Assembly: GCA_033064195.1 (NCBI GenBank)
Contig: JARBJD010000044.1
Span: 248,001-312,000, forward strand
DNA length: 64,000 nucleotides
Direction of reading: 5' to 3'
From: Blattamonas nauphoetae
Taxonomy: Eukaryota; Preaxostyla; Oxymonadida
The notes under the pieces are model-generated. The model made no database searches. It worked only from the letters and a program-made list of their open reading frames with translations, and was not told the origin of the DNA. Numbering within the stretch: the first letter of the stretch is position 1; each line of letters opens with the position of its first letter. This document shows, in pieces, positions 11,441 through 23,300 of the stretch. A program made the position numbers and the translations under genes.

Positions 11441-11857
11441 CTAAACGGAAGTCTCTGTCAATTGATGAGAAAGCATCCTGGAATTTCGGTCATTCTCTCG
11501 AGGGTGAATAATGACTATGAATTGGTTTTTTGAGGAGGAACAGAGTTTGAGCGACTCTACCCTTAATATGGGTGATTCTCACCGCCATGTCAGCTTACAG
11601 AGGAAGGCGAATTCTGAAGATTTCACATGAAGCAATTCATAGAAACATGATTCAGGACATTATTTTGTAAAATGGGGTACCAATCTGAGGATATCAAATA
11701 AAACAGAAAGAGCTTCACTATCTTGATGGAGGCTCTCCAATTCGAGAGAAAAGTGCCCTCTGCGAGAGAAGGAGGTGAGTTCAAAACAGAAAACTGGATG
11801 AGAGCAAAATAAGATGAGAAACAGTTAGTATCTGATTGTTCTTTCAATAAAGGAGTA
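11441..11857. other. Upstream region of UCH gene, no gene recognised
   Basis: 417 bp that may hold the first exon and promoter of the UCH gene. A short minus-strand open frame at 11623-11847 lacks recognisable features, and I do not call it a gene. Confidence 0.4.
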
Positions 11858-12212
11858 CAGGGTGATTCAGAAGTAATGGTCTTTCATGGGGCGGATCAAC
11901 TACGGACGAAAATCCATATGAAGCATCAATAATCATTCGCATCTTCGTACGGCTTAGGCTTTTTGTTTTTAATCATTTCATGTCTACCAGGTTGATTATC
12001 AGTCCGTGGAAGCAGTAAAACAGAGAAAAATCTTTTCGGTCCACCTCCTTTTCTCTGTCAGCTGAACATAATTATCAACCTGGTAGACATGAAATGATTA
12101 AAAACAAAAAGCCTAAGCCGTACGAAGATGAGAAAGATTCTTGGTGCTTCATATGGATTTTCGTCCGAAGTTGATCGGCCCCATGAAAGACCATTACTTC
12201 TGAATCACCCTG
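11858..12212. mobile_element. MITE with mariner-like terminal repeats
   Basis: 355-bp element whose two ends are long inverted repeats (over 100 bp, near-perfect). Left end begins CAGGGTGATTCAGAAGTAAT and the right end is its reverse complement. TA dinucleotides flank both sides, the target duplication expected of Tc1/mariner insertions. It has no coding capacity. The arms share a further block ending at the sequence GGTTGATTATCAGTC, with a short unique centre of roughly 60 bp. The nearest possible source of transposase in the window is the Tc1 gene at 45.8 kb, but its ends have not been matched to this MITE. Confidence 0.85.
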
Positions 12213-12223
12213 TAGTAATTTTA

Positions 12224-12818
12224 TAGTGGCGTCACCAATGAGTTCCATGTCAACAATTCGTGCTTTTTTCTGGAATTATCACTTTTGGTCAAACTAAGAA
12301 AAAAAGAAAATTTGAGAATTTTCCTCCCACTGTATCCCGAGAAAACCTCACAATAGCTCTTTTCAACCCCTTTTTTCATGTGTTCTCGTCATAACTTCAC
12401 AACCTGTGAACCGATTTTGATGAAATTTTCCACCGAAACGTTTGTTTGGTGAAATGAACATTTTGAAAAAAATCTGGCACAAAATTATGGGTATCTGGGA
12501 AGATATGAAAAAAGGCTGTTTTTCGCCCAGAAAAATTTCATGGGAAAAAAATTTCCATTTTTTCGAGTGTCTTTTATCGATATGTTTACGAAAATAATGC
12601 TTTTTCTTCGGTCTCAAACGGATGTCTGGTTATGGAAAAATGATCGTCAAAAGTTTGGAGAATGTGTGGCGTTTCGCTGTGTAACGTATTTTGAGGTTTT
12701 CTCGGGATCCAGTGGGAGGAAAATTCCAAAATTTTATTTTTTTCTTAGTTTGACCAAAAGTGATAATTCCAGAAAAAAGCACGAATTGTTGACATGGAAC
12801 GTATTGGTGACGCCACTA
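12224..12818. mobile_element. Foldback element, TAGTGGCGTCACC ends
   Basis: 595-bp imperfect palindrome. Its ends read TAGTGGCGTCACCAAT and the reverse complement; the TA may be the target duplication. Each arm continues through a shared block (GTCAAACTAAGAAAAA then CGAGAAAACCTCA). The internal sequence is AT-rich and contains the motif ACAACCTGTGAACCGATTTT. It sits 11 bp from the mariner-like MITE. Open frames across it (for example 12363-12617 minus) look like by-products of low stop density rather than genes. Relatives fill the next 37 kb. Confidence 0.85.
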
Positions 12819-12827
12819 TCAGGGTAT

Positions 12828-12885
12828 GCCACAAAACCCCTGAAATCCACATAAATCAAACGTCCACCAAAAAGTGAAAGATCAT
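12828..12885 (-). repeat. Copy A of a 50-bp inverted motif (LFGGRLIYVD)
   Basis: About 52 bp here recur in reverse orientation near 18140-18190. On this strand they can be read as LSLFGGRLIYVDFRGF. Both copies lie immediately beside foldback elements, at the two edges of the decayed surface-protein gene. It may be a fragment of a duplicated host exon or the end of an unrecognised element. Confidence 0.5.
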
Positions 12886-13096
12886 GTGAAGGGGTATCCA
12901 TCCTTGCAGTGATAGCCTGTGCAAACACCTGTGGGAGGAGATGAAGGTTAATCTTTATGAGTTGATCAATGGGAAAAAAGTGTTTAATGGGCAACTGTTG
13001 AAACTCGTTTAAGCTCATTACTCATTTCTTTTTCTCGTTATCACGATTTCATAAGAAATAATACGATAAAACGAATGAAAACGACGAATTGGCGAT

Positions 13097-16000
13097 TTAA
13101 AAAGCTGATCTCTCCTGATCATTACAATCTCTCAACTCCGCCATGTTTGGTTTGAGATGACGAGCAAGGATGGTTAAGGCCGTTTTCGCAGCCTCGAGGA
13201 AATTGATCGCTCTGATTACGGTTGCGAAGAATGAACAAAACGAGGATTCAATGCTTGTGGTTTCACGAACGTCGAGCTGGCTGAGACAATCTTTCTTCAA
13301 CTGTATATTTGAAAAAAGAATCTGAGAATAAAAGATACAATGAATAGAGGATAGGACAGACCTCGAGAGGATGCTATCTTGATATCGATCTGGGTACATC
13401 ATGATCTGAGATAAAACAACAATACAATGAACTGACTGAGATAAAAATGATATTGAACACAATGGAAAAAGTTCAAAATGAATCACTCATACCATTTTGT
13501 TGTTTGATCTGTAGTTGTCTCTGGCTATCGAGTTAAGTTCATTCGTGAGAGTTAAAGAGGAGGGATGCGAGATAAAGCTGAAATCGAGAGAGATGAATGC
13601 ATGAGGAAGCGACAAAGAGCATACCGAGAGACAGGTGAGGTCTTAACCTTGTGAGATTCAATGCGTGTGATCGATCTTGCTAATCCTCAAGTGCCTTTCA
13701 CCCATAATAGGTATCTTTTCATCAACTTTCCTCCACATGGTGATGAATGAAGGAGAGAGATGAAGGATGGGTGGTTGAAAAGCGGGGTTTGATCTGTCTC
13801 CTCCATTCATCACAAACCCTTCATCTGCGTCCGTCAACGAGACAATCGACGATGGTGGAATAGCCAAGGTGTCAAAGTCTTCGATCTTCTCGGGAGGAAG
13901 TGAGTCCATCTCTTCTGTTTTGTGAAGAAGCGACTTTTCATTCTTCTTCTTTTAGGAACGGTGGCGGAGAAGGATGATGATGAAGAGGAGGAGGGCGACA
14001 CACGCACAGTTGACAGGGACCACCCACTTCATCGCTTGCTTCGTCAATGCTTTTCGTTCATCCGATCCACTCAATTTCACTCGGAACGACTCTGTCCGAC
14101 TTCCATCACCAAAAACGAGGCGAGCATGCCCTTCTGCCTCGACTGCGATGGATGCTGCAATCTCCTTCTGTGGAATGGCGAGTGTGATGGCTGTTTCGGT
14201 GAACGAGAGAGTGGACGATTCTGTCAGTTCGCGGGTGTATTCTCCATTCCTGCCATTGTGTCCTGATCTCTCAAACACTTCCAGGAACAATCCACACGGG
14301 ATGAATGTCGATCCAATAAGGGTAAACGCGTGCGTTGACGATTTCTTGTCGAACGTGACTTTCGATGAGGATGTATTGAGAGTTGGAACGAAGAATGGCG
14401 AGTGAGAGATTGTTTCTTTTGCTGTCAGCTGACAATCACTCGAGGAGATCCACGTTGATACTGTTTCCACTCCATCTCCTCCATTCAGATTGCTAATCTC
14501 AATCTCTCCTCCTTCCGAACATCGGATGTGGAAGGAGGATTGTGTGAATGGGAGACAGGCGTGATCCAACTCATCGACACCGAAACAGTTGTGAAGAGCA
14601 CTGTCTTCTCGCATCTTCATCAGTGAGCGATCAACAACGTCTTTCAGTTCCAGCGACGAGTCAATCAATGTGATCCGGCCAAGCTGAGCTGTCGTTGGAG
14701 AGTGTGGTTGATTGCGGCGAATACAGAAGAGATTGTGGGGAATGTGTGAATTGGACACGACGTGCTTGGTTGAGCGAAGCGAGTAGAGAACTGGTGAACA
14801 CTTCTGGTTGGTCAAACTCCACAAGTTATTCGGTTCCGTGATCTCAATATTGTCGTCATCCGACGCATCAGTGAAATAGTCAAGTGATAACAAGAATGTG
14901 CCCCTGTGTCTCATCTCTTCCCTTTTCGTCCACTTTCCTTTCCCATTCAAACACTGCCACAATCTTCTGATAATTCTCCATTCAACTTGTCTCTTTGCGC
15001 GATCGTGCTTCTCTCTCTTCTATCTCGCCTCCTCCACCACTCCACACAGACTCGCTCTGATCAGTCTTCTTCGCTCACCCTGAACAAACTCTCTCTCGAA
15101 CGCACTTCCTTTCATGTTCTCTCCCGTCTCCTTCAGATGGTTGGAAATGTGTGTCTCTACGATCAGTCGAGGCCGCGTCGATTCCAACCTCTCCTTCTTC
15201 GCCAATCCTTCCGCTTCCGCTTCTTCTTCACCAGGAACGTCCCAGTCGCTCTCTTCTCTTCTTTGCTATTCATCCAGCACAGTTTGGGCATCGAGTTGTT
15301 GTTTTGTTTGTTCCATGGTTTGACACTCATCCAGCGAGTCTTTACCATTTTCTCGCACCATTTTCGAGTGAATGCACGTGGCCTTGGAGTGTACAGACTC
15401 AAATTGCATAATCTATGCTCTGTCGACTCTTTCTTGCTTTCCAAGACACTTCTCATCTCTCATTTCTTCCTCGTTCCACTCGATCCTTCACTCATTAGCA
15501 TCTCGTTGTTCAGTGGAAGGATTGAGAAAAGAAGGTTTGTTGCAGAGGGATGAGACACAAATCAGAAATCATTGTGGAAAGTCGAATTGCAGGAAAGTGT
15601 GCTGACAGCGACAGCTCGTCAATTCGACTCTGGACTCAGCACCCATCTTTCCTCCGAATCGAACAGGAAGATTGAATGTTCAGGCGAGACTGGATACACT
15701 GGTTGTGATCTGGCCGACCGAGTAGTCGGGACGGAACGAGGAGTGGAGAACACCATGTTCGTCAGTGTTTCCTTGTTCACTTCGTCAATCACTTCTCCAA
15801 TACTCACTGTCTTCAACGATGAGGGGAAGGATTAGAGCGAGGACGACTGGCGAACGAGAGTGAGTGGGGACATAGGTTCCACTCAGAAGGGTTGATTCTT
15901 CTTTCAGCTCGTTGTCGAGTTGGAGTGATGGCGGAAGGGTCGATTCGGCTTGATCGATCACATGATCGTTATCTTCCCGTGAATCGCCAACTGAGAGGAT

Positions 16001-17997
16001 AAAATCGTCCAAAGGGGGTCGGACTTGAAGCAGGGGCAGCAAGAGGGGATGAAGAGAGGGCGACTTCAGTCTTTCCACTGTGGGGCGGGATTCAATGAAC
16101 ATTTGCGTCGACTTGGCGTGGAATTCGTGTTCTGAGGGGATTTTCGAGCCCAGAGTGGAGACAATACGATAGGCGGGTGAATACAAAGGGAGAGAGCTCT
16201 ATTGGGCAATGACGAGATAATGAAGGATGATCAAGGAGGAAGATGGGACGGGAAGGTGAACGTCTGGCGGAACAACCCCAAAAGACGAATAAGATGGGTT
16301 GTAGAACGTGGGGAGGTCGGAAAGTTTGGGAGAGGCTTCAATATATTCAAATTTCATGCTGACATCGACAAAATCAGTGCAGAACTTGTTGAGCATCAAT
16401 TTATACGCAGAGAAGATAAATGGGTATGCCATATTCTGTAGATAGCTTTCGTTCGTTTCAAATGTGTCCAGGCTGACTGAAGTTTGCAAAACTTTCGCAA
16501 TAAGTGTCAAATTTCTGCGAGATCTGAGATTGTCTGCCGGAGCGACTGAAGGTGGGGAGAGCTTCGAAGGAAAATGAAAATGGTGACATTAATGGCGGTG
16601 TTCAGTTGCTTGGGGAGGAATGTGAGGTGAGCGATGTGCTTTTCCTTCAACAGACAGGAGTGGCGGACTTTTGCGTGTTTGGTGTGTCATCCTTCCCTTC
16701 ACCGCCACCTCCGCTGAGATGGTCAGTTTCGACAAAGGAGTGCAGACACTTCGGACGCCCAAGCATTTCAAAGAAGCTTCGTCAGAACAGCACAACTTTC
16801 GGTGAAGAACACGGCAGATGGGGTGTTTGGACAGATCCTGTATCAGGATTGGGAAGAGGTGAAGATTCTTTCGTAGAAACATCATCTGTCGATGGATTGT
16901 TGGAAAGATCTCCTTTTGGAGAGATGGCTTGCTTCTGAATCGATAATCTTCAGAATGGATGACTGATGGTGAATGACGATGCATTGCTCCACCAACAGTT
17001 GTGATACTACGATTGAAGTTACAACGACATAAATACGCGAGATCACGATCAAGATCAACGTACGCTCTGTTGGGAGCTGAATTGTCAGTGAGGATTGAGT
17101 CAAATACAGGAAGCACTTCTGATAGACTGAAATTATAAACCACTCCGCATCCAGATTTTAATTGCTGTTGTATGGTGCATCCTGAAATATCGAAGAGTCT
17201 CAATAAGTTGATTGGAGAGACAAGGCGATTGTATGTGTGTTGACCATCTGGTGCTTTGAATCTTGAGTTGTTCAATAGCACGAAGACCGAAGCGTGGGGG
17301 TCGAATTGGTAGTTTGAAGATGAAAGTTGGATTGTGTTCGAGAATGTCACAGAGCAGTCGATCATCACCAGTCTTGTGAATGCATCCAATTGTGCAACTA
17401 TGATCAGGAGGTCAATCAGATAACATCGAAATTGTCCCATAAATGTGCAACATGTCAAAGAAAGTTTCCCCGCAAACTGATTCTGTTCGATCATGTGGAA
17501 GTTCGTTCCTGCTGTGTAGGTTGTTCATGTCAGATGGATGGCGGTGAAAAAGATGCCCAATGAACTTGAAGGAGACGAGTAGCTGTTGATATCTGCTTCG
17601 GTTGTCTTGTTCTCCTTCACAATGTCGGCAGTTTGTTGGTTGTGGTTTGCGCAATGATTTTGGTCACATTCAACAGGGTTGGATTTGTTCATCAGGTTTC
17701 CATGGTATTTCTAATGTCAGATATCACTGTCCCATTCAAAGTATCGTCAATACAATGAACTTCACTGTTCTTAATTCGCAGTTGACTCAGATTTCTGAAA
17801 GGATGGTTCTCATCCCAACTGGAAGGGGTATGTGTGAGTTTGGAGAGAGAATAGCCCAAAAGTGAAAAAGTAGGAGGATTTCCAGCTGAGGACAGTGGTT
17901 GAGCAGTAGCGATCGACCCAAAACTGACCGAAAGGGGATCTTGACACATTTGTTTGAATTTAGACAGAAAGGAGTGAATAATCATAAACAATGACAC
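13097..17997 (-). pseudogene. Decayed type I membrane protein with beta-helix-like ectodomain
   Basis: Coding-like sequence lies on the minus strand across almost 5 kb. From the 5' side: a hydrophobic start (MSLFMIIHSFLSKF) at 17997, then segments typical of parallel beta-helix/pectin-lyase-like surface proteins (SQLRIKNSEVHCIDD, LRLFDISGCTIQQQLK, GCGVVYNFSLSE). Charged sequence follows at about 15.2-15.0 kb. A 337-residue stretch ends in a transmembrane span (VVPVNCACVALLLFIIIL), and a cytosolic tail begins KKKNEKSLLHKTEEMDSLPP. The frame is interrupted by TAA just after the span and by TAG near 15020; elsewhere the frames change without obvious introns. Oxymonads have large families of such ectodomains, some with kinase tails. 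A decayed kinase-like tail at 13.1-13.5 kb is possible but not shown. Several genes could be merged here. Confidence 0.45.
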
Positions 17998-18129
17998 GAT
18001 TTAGACAGGAAACAACGATCTTCCGATCACCATTGGAGTTCGCACTGATTATGGGTTCGAAATAAAGAATTGGCTTCATCTCCCCCAGTTTCAATTTGCA
18101 CACCCAAGTTCGGGTCCTCACCTCTTTCT

Positions 18130-18190
18130 ACTATGATTCTCTTTCACTTTTTGGTGGACGTTTGATTTATGTGGATTCCAGGGGTTTTTT
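18130..18190 (+). repeat. Copy B of the 50-bp inverted motif (LFGGRLIYVD)
   Basis: Reverse-oriented partner of the copy at 12828-12885, read here as SLSLFGGRLIYVDSRGF. It is followed within 30 bp by the A-rich sequence and the first foldback of the tandem array. Confidence 0.5.
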
Positions 18191-18221
18191 GGTTTTCCCT
18201 CAAAAAAAATTGAATAAAAAA

Positions 18222-21200
18222 CGAACTTTTCATAAATCCGTAACATGGGGCTTGAAAAATATTTTTTGGTCAAACTAAGAAAAATAAAATTTTGTTCAGC
18301 GCCGAAACCCCTGTGTCGGGAGAAAACCTCAAAATACCCCGTTTTGCCCGATAAATAAAATTGTTTCGGCAATATCTCAACAACCAGTGAACCGATTTTG
18401 ATGAAGTTTTTCACAAAAACGTTTTTTTGGCGAAATGAACATTTTGAAAAAAATTTGGAGAAAAAAATCTGGATATTTGGGATAATGGAAAAAAACCCGT
18501 ATTTTTCTCGACAAATAATTCTTAGATAAAAAATCGGTTTATTTTTTGAGCAGCTTTTGTCGAGATCTTTACGATCACAATGCATTTTATTTGATTCAAA
18601 ACGGATGGCTGGTTGTGGAGAAATGAGGGCAAAAAGTTGAGAAAAATATGTGGATGCCTAAAGGAAACAGTATTTTGAGGTTTTCTCCCGACACAGGGGT
18701 TTCGGCGCGGAACCAAATTTTAGTTTTCTTAGTTTGACCAATGTATATTTTTCAAGCCCCATGTTACGGGTTTTGAATATGTACGGGTTATTGACACTAC
18801 TATAATAGTAGTGTCAATAATCCAAGAAAATCAATAATCCACGCTCTTTTCAGTGTGGGACCAGAATGGACCAACTAAGAAAAAAATAAAATTTTAGAAT
18901 TATATCCCGGCGCTATTCCGAGAAAACCACAAAATACCCCGTTTTGCCCAAGAAAAAAAAGTGTTTCGGGAATATCTTCACAACCTGTGAACCGATTTTG
19001 ATGAATTTTTTTCTAGAATAGTTTTTTGGTGAAATGAATTTTTCGAAAAAAATTTCAAGAAAAAATTATGGGTCTCTGGGACGATGTGAAAAAACGCTAT
19101 TTTTCGCCCAGAAACAGTTCATGGGTAATTTTTTTTTCATGTCTTTGATCGATATATATATGATAAAAACGTTTTCAGATTCGAGTCTCGAACTTTTTTA
19201 TGATTTCAAAAATCCTGACCCATTTATAGACTTCAAAAAAAGAAAAAAAGGTTTATTATAGTAGTGTGTTTAATCCGTACATTTTCAAAAATCCGAAACA
19301 TGGGGCTTGGGAAATATATCTTGGTCAATCTAAGAAAAATCAAAATTAGTTCCGCGCCGAAACGCCTGTGTCGGGAGAAAACCTCAAAATACTCTGAAAG
19401 CCAGAAATGCACACATTTTTCTCAACTTTTGCCCTTTTACTCCACAACCAGCTATCAGTTTTGAATCAAATAAATTGCATTGTGATCGGTAACATCTCGA
19501 CAAAAGCTACTCAAAAAACTGCTTTTTTTCTAAGATTTTTGTCGAGAAAATATGGTTTTTTTCCATTTTCCAAAATACCCTGAATTTTTTCTCCATTTTT
19601 TTGTCTAAATGTTCGTTTCATCAAAACAACGTTTCTGTGAAAATTTTCATCGAAATCGATTCACTGGTTGTTGAGATATTGCCGAAAAGCTTTCTTTGTC
19701 AGGCAGAAGGGGGTATTTTGAGGTTTTCTCCCGACACAGGGGTTTCGGCGCGGAACCAATTTTCATTTTTCTTAGTTTGACAAATATATATTTTTCAAGC
19801 CCCATGTTACGGATTTATGAAAAGTTCGGTTTATTCAACCATCTACAACTAAGAAAAAAGAAAACCTCAAATAACCCCGTTTTGCCCAAGAAAAAAAAGT
19901 GTTTCGGCAATATCTTCACAACCTGTGAACCGATTTTGATGAACTTTTTTGTAGAATCCGTTTTTTGGTGAAATGAATTATTTAAAAAAAATTCAAATAA
20001 ATCGTGGGTAACTTTTCTTTTTTTTCAGTGTCTTTGATCGATCTATAGACGATTAAAAGGCCTTTTCATCGGTCCAAAACAGACGTCTGGTCGAGGAGAA
20101 ATGACCCCAAAACGTTTCAAAAAAGTGTGTATTTTCTTTTAGGGCGATGTGAGACACTCTCATATTTGTCTCATCAAATCAATCTTATAGATGTTTCAAT
20201 AAACCGAACTTTTCATAAATCCGTAACATGGGGCTTGAAAAATATTTTTTGGTCAAACTAAGAAAAATAAAATTTTGTTCAGCGCCGAAACCCCTGTGTC
20301 GGGAGAAAACCTCAAAATACCCCGTTTTGCCCGATAAATAAAATTGTTTCGGCAATATCTCAACAACCAGTGAACCGATTTTGATGAAGTTTTTCACAAA
20401 AACGTTTTTTTGGCGAAACGAACATTTTGAAAAAAATTTGGAGAAAAAAATCTGGATATTTGGGATAATGGAAAAAAACCCGTATTTTTCTCGACAAATA
20501 ATTCTTAGATAAAAAATCGGTTTATTTTTTGAGCAGCTTTTGTCGAGATCTTTACGATCACAATGCATTTTATTTGATTCAAAACGGATGGCTGGTTGTG
20601 GAGAAATGAGGGCAAAAAGTTGAGAAAAATATGTGGATGCCTAAAGGAAACAGTATTTTGAGGTTTTCTCCCGACACAGGGGTTTCGGCGCGGAACCAAA
20701 TTTTAGTTTTCTTAGTTTGACCAATGTATATTTTTCAAGCCCCATGTTACGGGTTTTTGAATATGTACGGGTTATTGACACTACTATAATAGTAGTGTCA
20801 ATAATCCAAGAAAATCAATAATCCACGCTCTTTTCAGTGTGGGACCAGAATGGACCAACTAAGAAAAAAATAAAATTTTAGAATTATATCCCGGCGCTAT
20901 TCCGAGAAAACCACAAAATACCCCGTTTTGCCCAAGAAAAAAAAGTGTTTCGGGAATATCTTCACAACCTGTGAACCGATTTTGATGAATTTTTTTCTAG
21001 AATAGTTTTTTGGTGAAATGAATTTTTCGAAAAAAATTTCAAGAAAAAATTATGGGTCTCTGGGACGATGTGAAAAAACGCTATTTTTCGCCCAGAAACA
21101 GTTCATGGGTAATTTTTTTTTCATGTCTTTGATCGATATATATATGATAAAAACGTTTTCAGATTCGAGTCTCGAACTTTTTTATGATTTCAAAAATCCT

Positions 21201-21744
21201 GACCCATTTATAGACTTCAAAAAAAGAAAAAAAGGTTTATTATAGTAGTGTGTTTAATCCGTACATTTTCAAAAATCCGAAACATGGGGCTTGGGAAATA
21301 TATCTTGGTCAATCTAAGAAAAATCAAAATTAGTTCCGCGCCGAAACGCCTGTGTCGGGAGAAAACCTCAAAATACTCTGAAAGCCAGAAATGCACACAT
21401 TTTTCTCAACTTTTTGCCCTTTTTACTCCACAACCAGCTATCAGTTTTGAATCAAATAAATTGCATTGTGATCGGTAACATCTCGACAAAAGCTACTCAA
21501 AAAAACTGCTTTTTTTCTAAGATTTTTTGTCGAGAAAAATATGGTTTTTTTCCATTTTCCAAAATACCCTGAATTTTTTCTCCATTTTTTTGTCTAAATG
21601 TTCGTTTCATCAAAACAACGTTTCTGTGAAAATTTTCATCGAAATCGATTCACTGGTTGTTGAGATATTGCCGAAAAGCTTTCTTTGTCAGGCAGAAGGG
21701 GGTATTTTGAGGTTTTCTCCCGACACAGGGGTTTCGGCGCGGAA
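18222..21744. repeat. Tandem array of foldback clusters, unit about 1,983 bp
   Basis: Two head-to-tail copies: 18222-20204 complete and 20205 to about 21744 partial. The copies are almost identical, differing mostly in homopolymer lengths. Each unit begins CGAACTTTTCATAAATCCG and contains a 0.57-kb foldback with ends reading CCGTAACATGGGGCTTG. Directly abutting is the start of another foldback type with TAGTAGTGTCAATAATCC ends; the junction reads ACTACTATAATAGTAG. Further partial arms follow. Cores share GTTTTCTCCCGACACAGGGG and the ACAACCAGTGAACCGATTTT motif. No host gene is recognisable inside. Similarity between copies ends near 21744, where copy 2 continues into a different arm. Confidence 0.85.
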
Positions 21745-22131
21745 CCAAATTTTAGTTTTCTTAGTTTGACCCATCTAAATTTTTCAATCACCATTGTACG
21801 GATTTTTGAATATGTACGGATTATTGACACTACTATTAAATTTCGTTTTTTTCTTAGTTGGACCAATTGTGATTTATCCTTAACAGATCGTGAATTATTG
21901 ACATGGCGTGGATTATTGACACTACTCAAAGAAAAAGTTTTGGATTCATATACACATCCGGGAACCAGGGTTGGAAAAATATATATTGGTCAAACTCAGA
22001 TGAAAACCTCAAAATACCCCGTTTTACCCGATAAAAAAATCGTTTCGGCGATATCGTCACAACCCATGACTCGATTTTTTTCGGTGTCGGGACTCGGTCG
22101 TCTTTGACTGACTGTTGCCCATGCCTAAATG
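21745..22131. repeat. Further foldback fragments
   Basis: Partial arms of the same superfamily: GGATTATTGACACTACT ends, TCTTAGTTGGACCA cores, and a truncated ATATCGTCACAACCCATGA motif. None forms a complete element. Confidence 0.6.
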
Positions 22132-22445
22132 GGTACTCTCTTTTGGTCCCCCTTTTTTTCCTTGCACCCTAATTTGTGACACTCTATTTTTGATGCCAGC
22201 AATGTAATTCTCAGGTCCACTCAATGAAGTGTAATTTCATCGTGTGATCGCAATCTGATTACGACAACACCACTTGTTCTTTTCTTGCGTGAATTCCAGC
22301 ATAGGCATGTTGCGACAACTCCGTTCTTTAGAGAACTCAAGCGAAAAAGAGATAGATCTACCAGAAATGCCTCCAACGCTTAAAATATTCGCGGAAAAGC
22401 TCCGATTCACCGTCTGACAGTCACATCCAATCTGATTGCTCCAGT
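22132..22445. other. Spacer without recognisable feature
   Basis: About 310 bp between the foldback array and the HEAT-like gene. I see no open frame, repeat or RNA gene in it. Confidence 0.4.
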
Positions 22446-23300
22446 ATGGAGAATACCCGCATAACTATTTCTTATCCCGAAATCGGTTTTGGAAATGATA
22501 GTGATATTCCTGTTGATTCAAGTTCCATCCAATTCAATCCCGATCCAGTCACGAACACGGGGGATGAACGTGACTAAATTCGGATTTCATGAGCTATTCT
22601 GCGGTTCGAATTGAAAAGAAAGGGAATCAGTCCTCAAACAAAGGTGGGTCAAGAGCTTCTGGAGGGTGATGATGTCCCTCTCACCACCTCCGTCGAGTGG
22701 GATGAAAAATTTGTGCGGCAAGATTGCATTGGAATGGAGGAGATTGGGGATGGGTGTCTCACTCTTTGCTCATGTTGACTCCAAAATGACTCTGTCTCAA
22801 ATAGATATCACCTATGTTATTCGGTTCCTCCAGTACACCACGCTCCACAGGGAATATCAAGAAAACAATTCAAAGGTCTTTTTCGAAAACCTCTTCCCGA
22901 ATTCTTGCCTCTCGATGGAACTCGCTTCTACTCTCCTCAAACTGATATCTCTTCCAAGTGATGCCCTGAAACGTGCCTTCATTGCGTTCTACGCTGTTGT
23001 ACACCATTCTACATCTCCCGCATTCACTATCTCCGAGACCAAGACTGGATTCATGTCTGATCTCTTGTCCGTTCTGAAACCGCACGAAATTGCAGTGAAT
23101 GAACAAACACTGGAATTACACCACCATCTCCTTTCGATCATGGCTTGCTGTATGCTACTTCTCAAGCCAGAGAACCTCGTCGGTTGGTCCATTGAGTCAA
23201 ACAAAGTTCCTAACTTTCGATGGGCGGCCGTACGAAATCATGCCCCTGGATCAGTCCGAGATCCTGATGAAGACTCTCGACACAAGAAAGGAAAAGGAGA
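22446..23300 (+). pseudogene. HEAT-like lineage-specific protein, 5' part or fragment
   Basis: Coding sense begins around MENTRITISYPEIGFGNDSD (22446) but is soon interrupted. A second segment reads GQELLEGDDVPLTTSVEWD then EKFVRQDCIGMEEIGDGCLT. A third, longer frame (to about 23180) contains FLQYTTLHREYQ, LSMELASTLLKLISLPSDAL and FMSDLLSVLKPHEIAVNEQT, with the leucine-rich helical repeats of HEAT/ARM-like proteins. I know many similar proteins from oxymonad genomes (recall only). The segments are in different frames without clear introns joining all of them, so I call it broken. It enters the 2.96-kb tandem array at about 23181, which probably captured its 3' part. Confidence 0.45.

Noticed and set aside
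14906-15553. 215-residue plus-strand open frame
   Set aside because: Low-complexity Leu/Phe/Ser/Arg sequence lying opposite charged minus-strand coding sense; a shadow.
18522-20699. Identical 64-75-residue frames repeated at about 1,984-bp spacing
   Set aside because: They are pieces of the duplicated foldback cluster with no recognisable domain; treated as repeats rather than genes.
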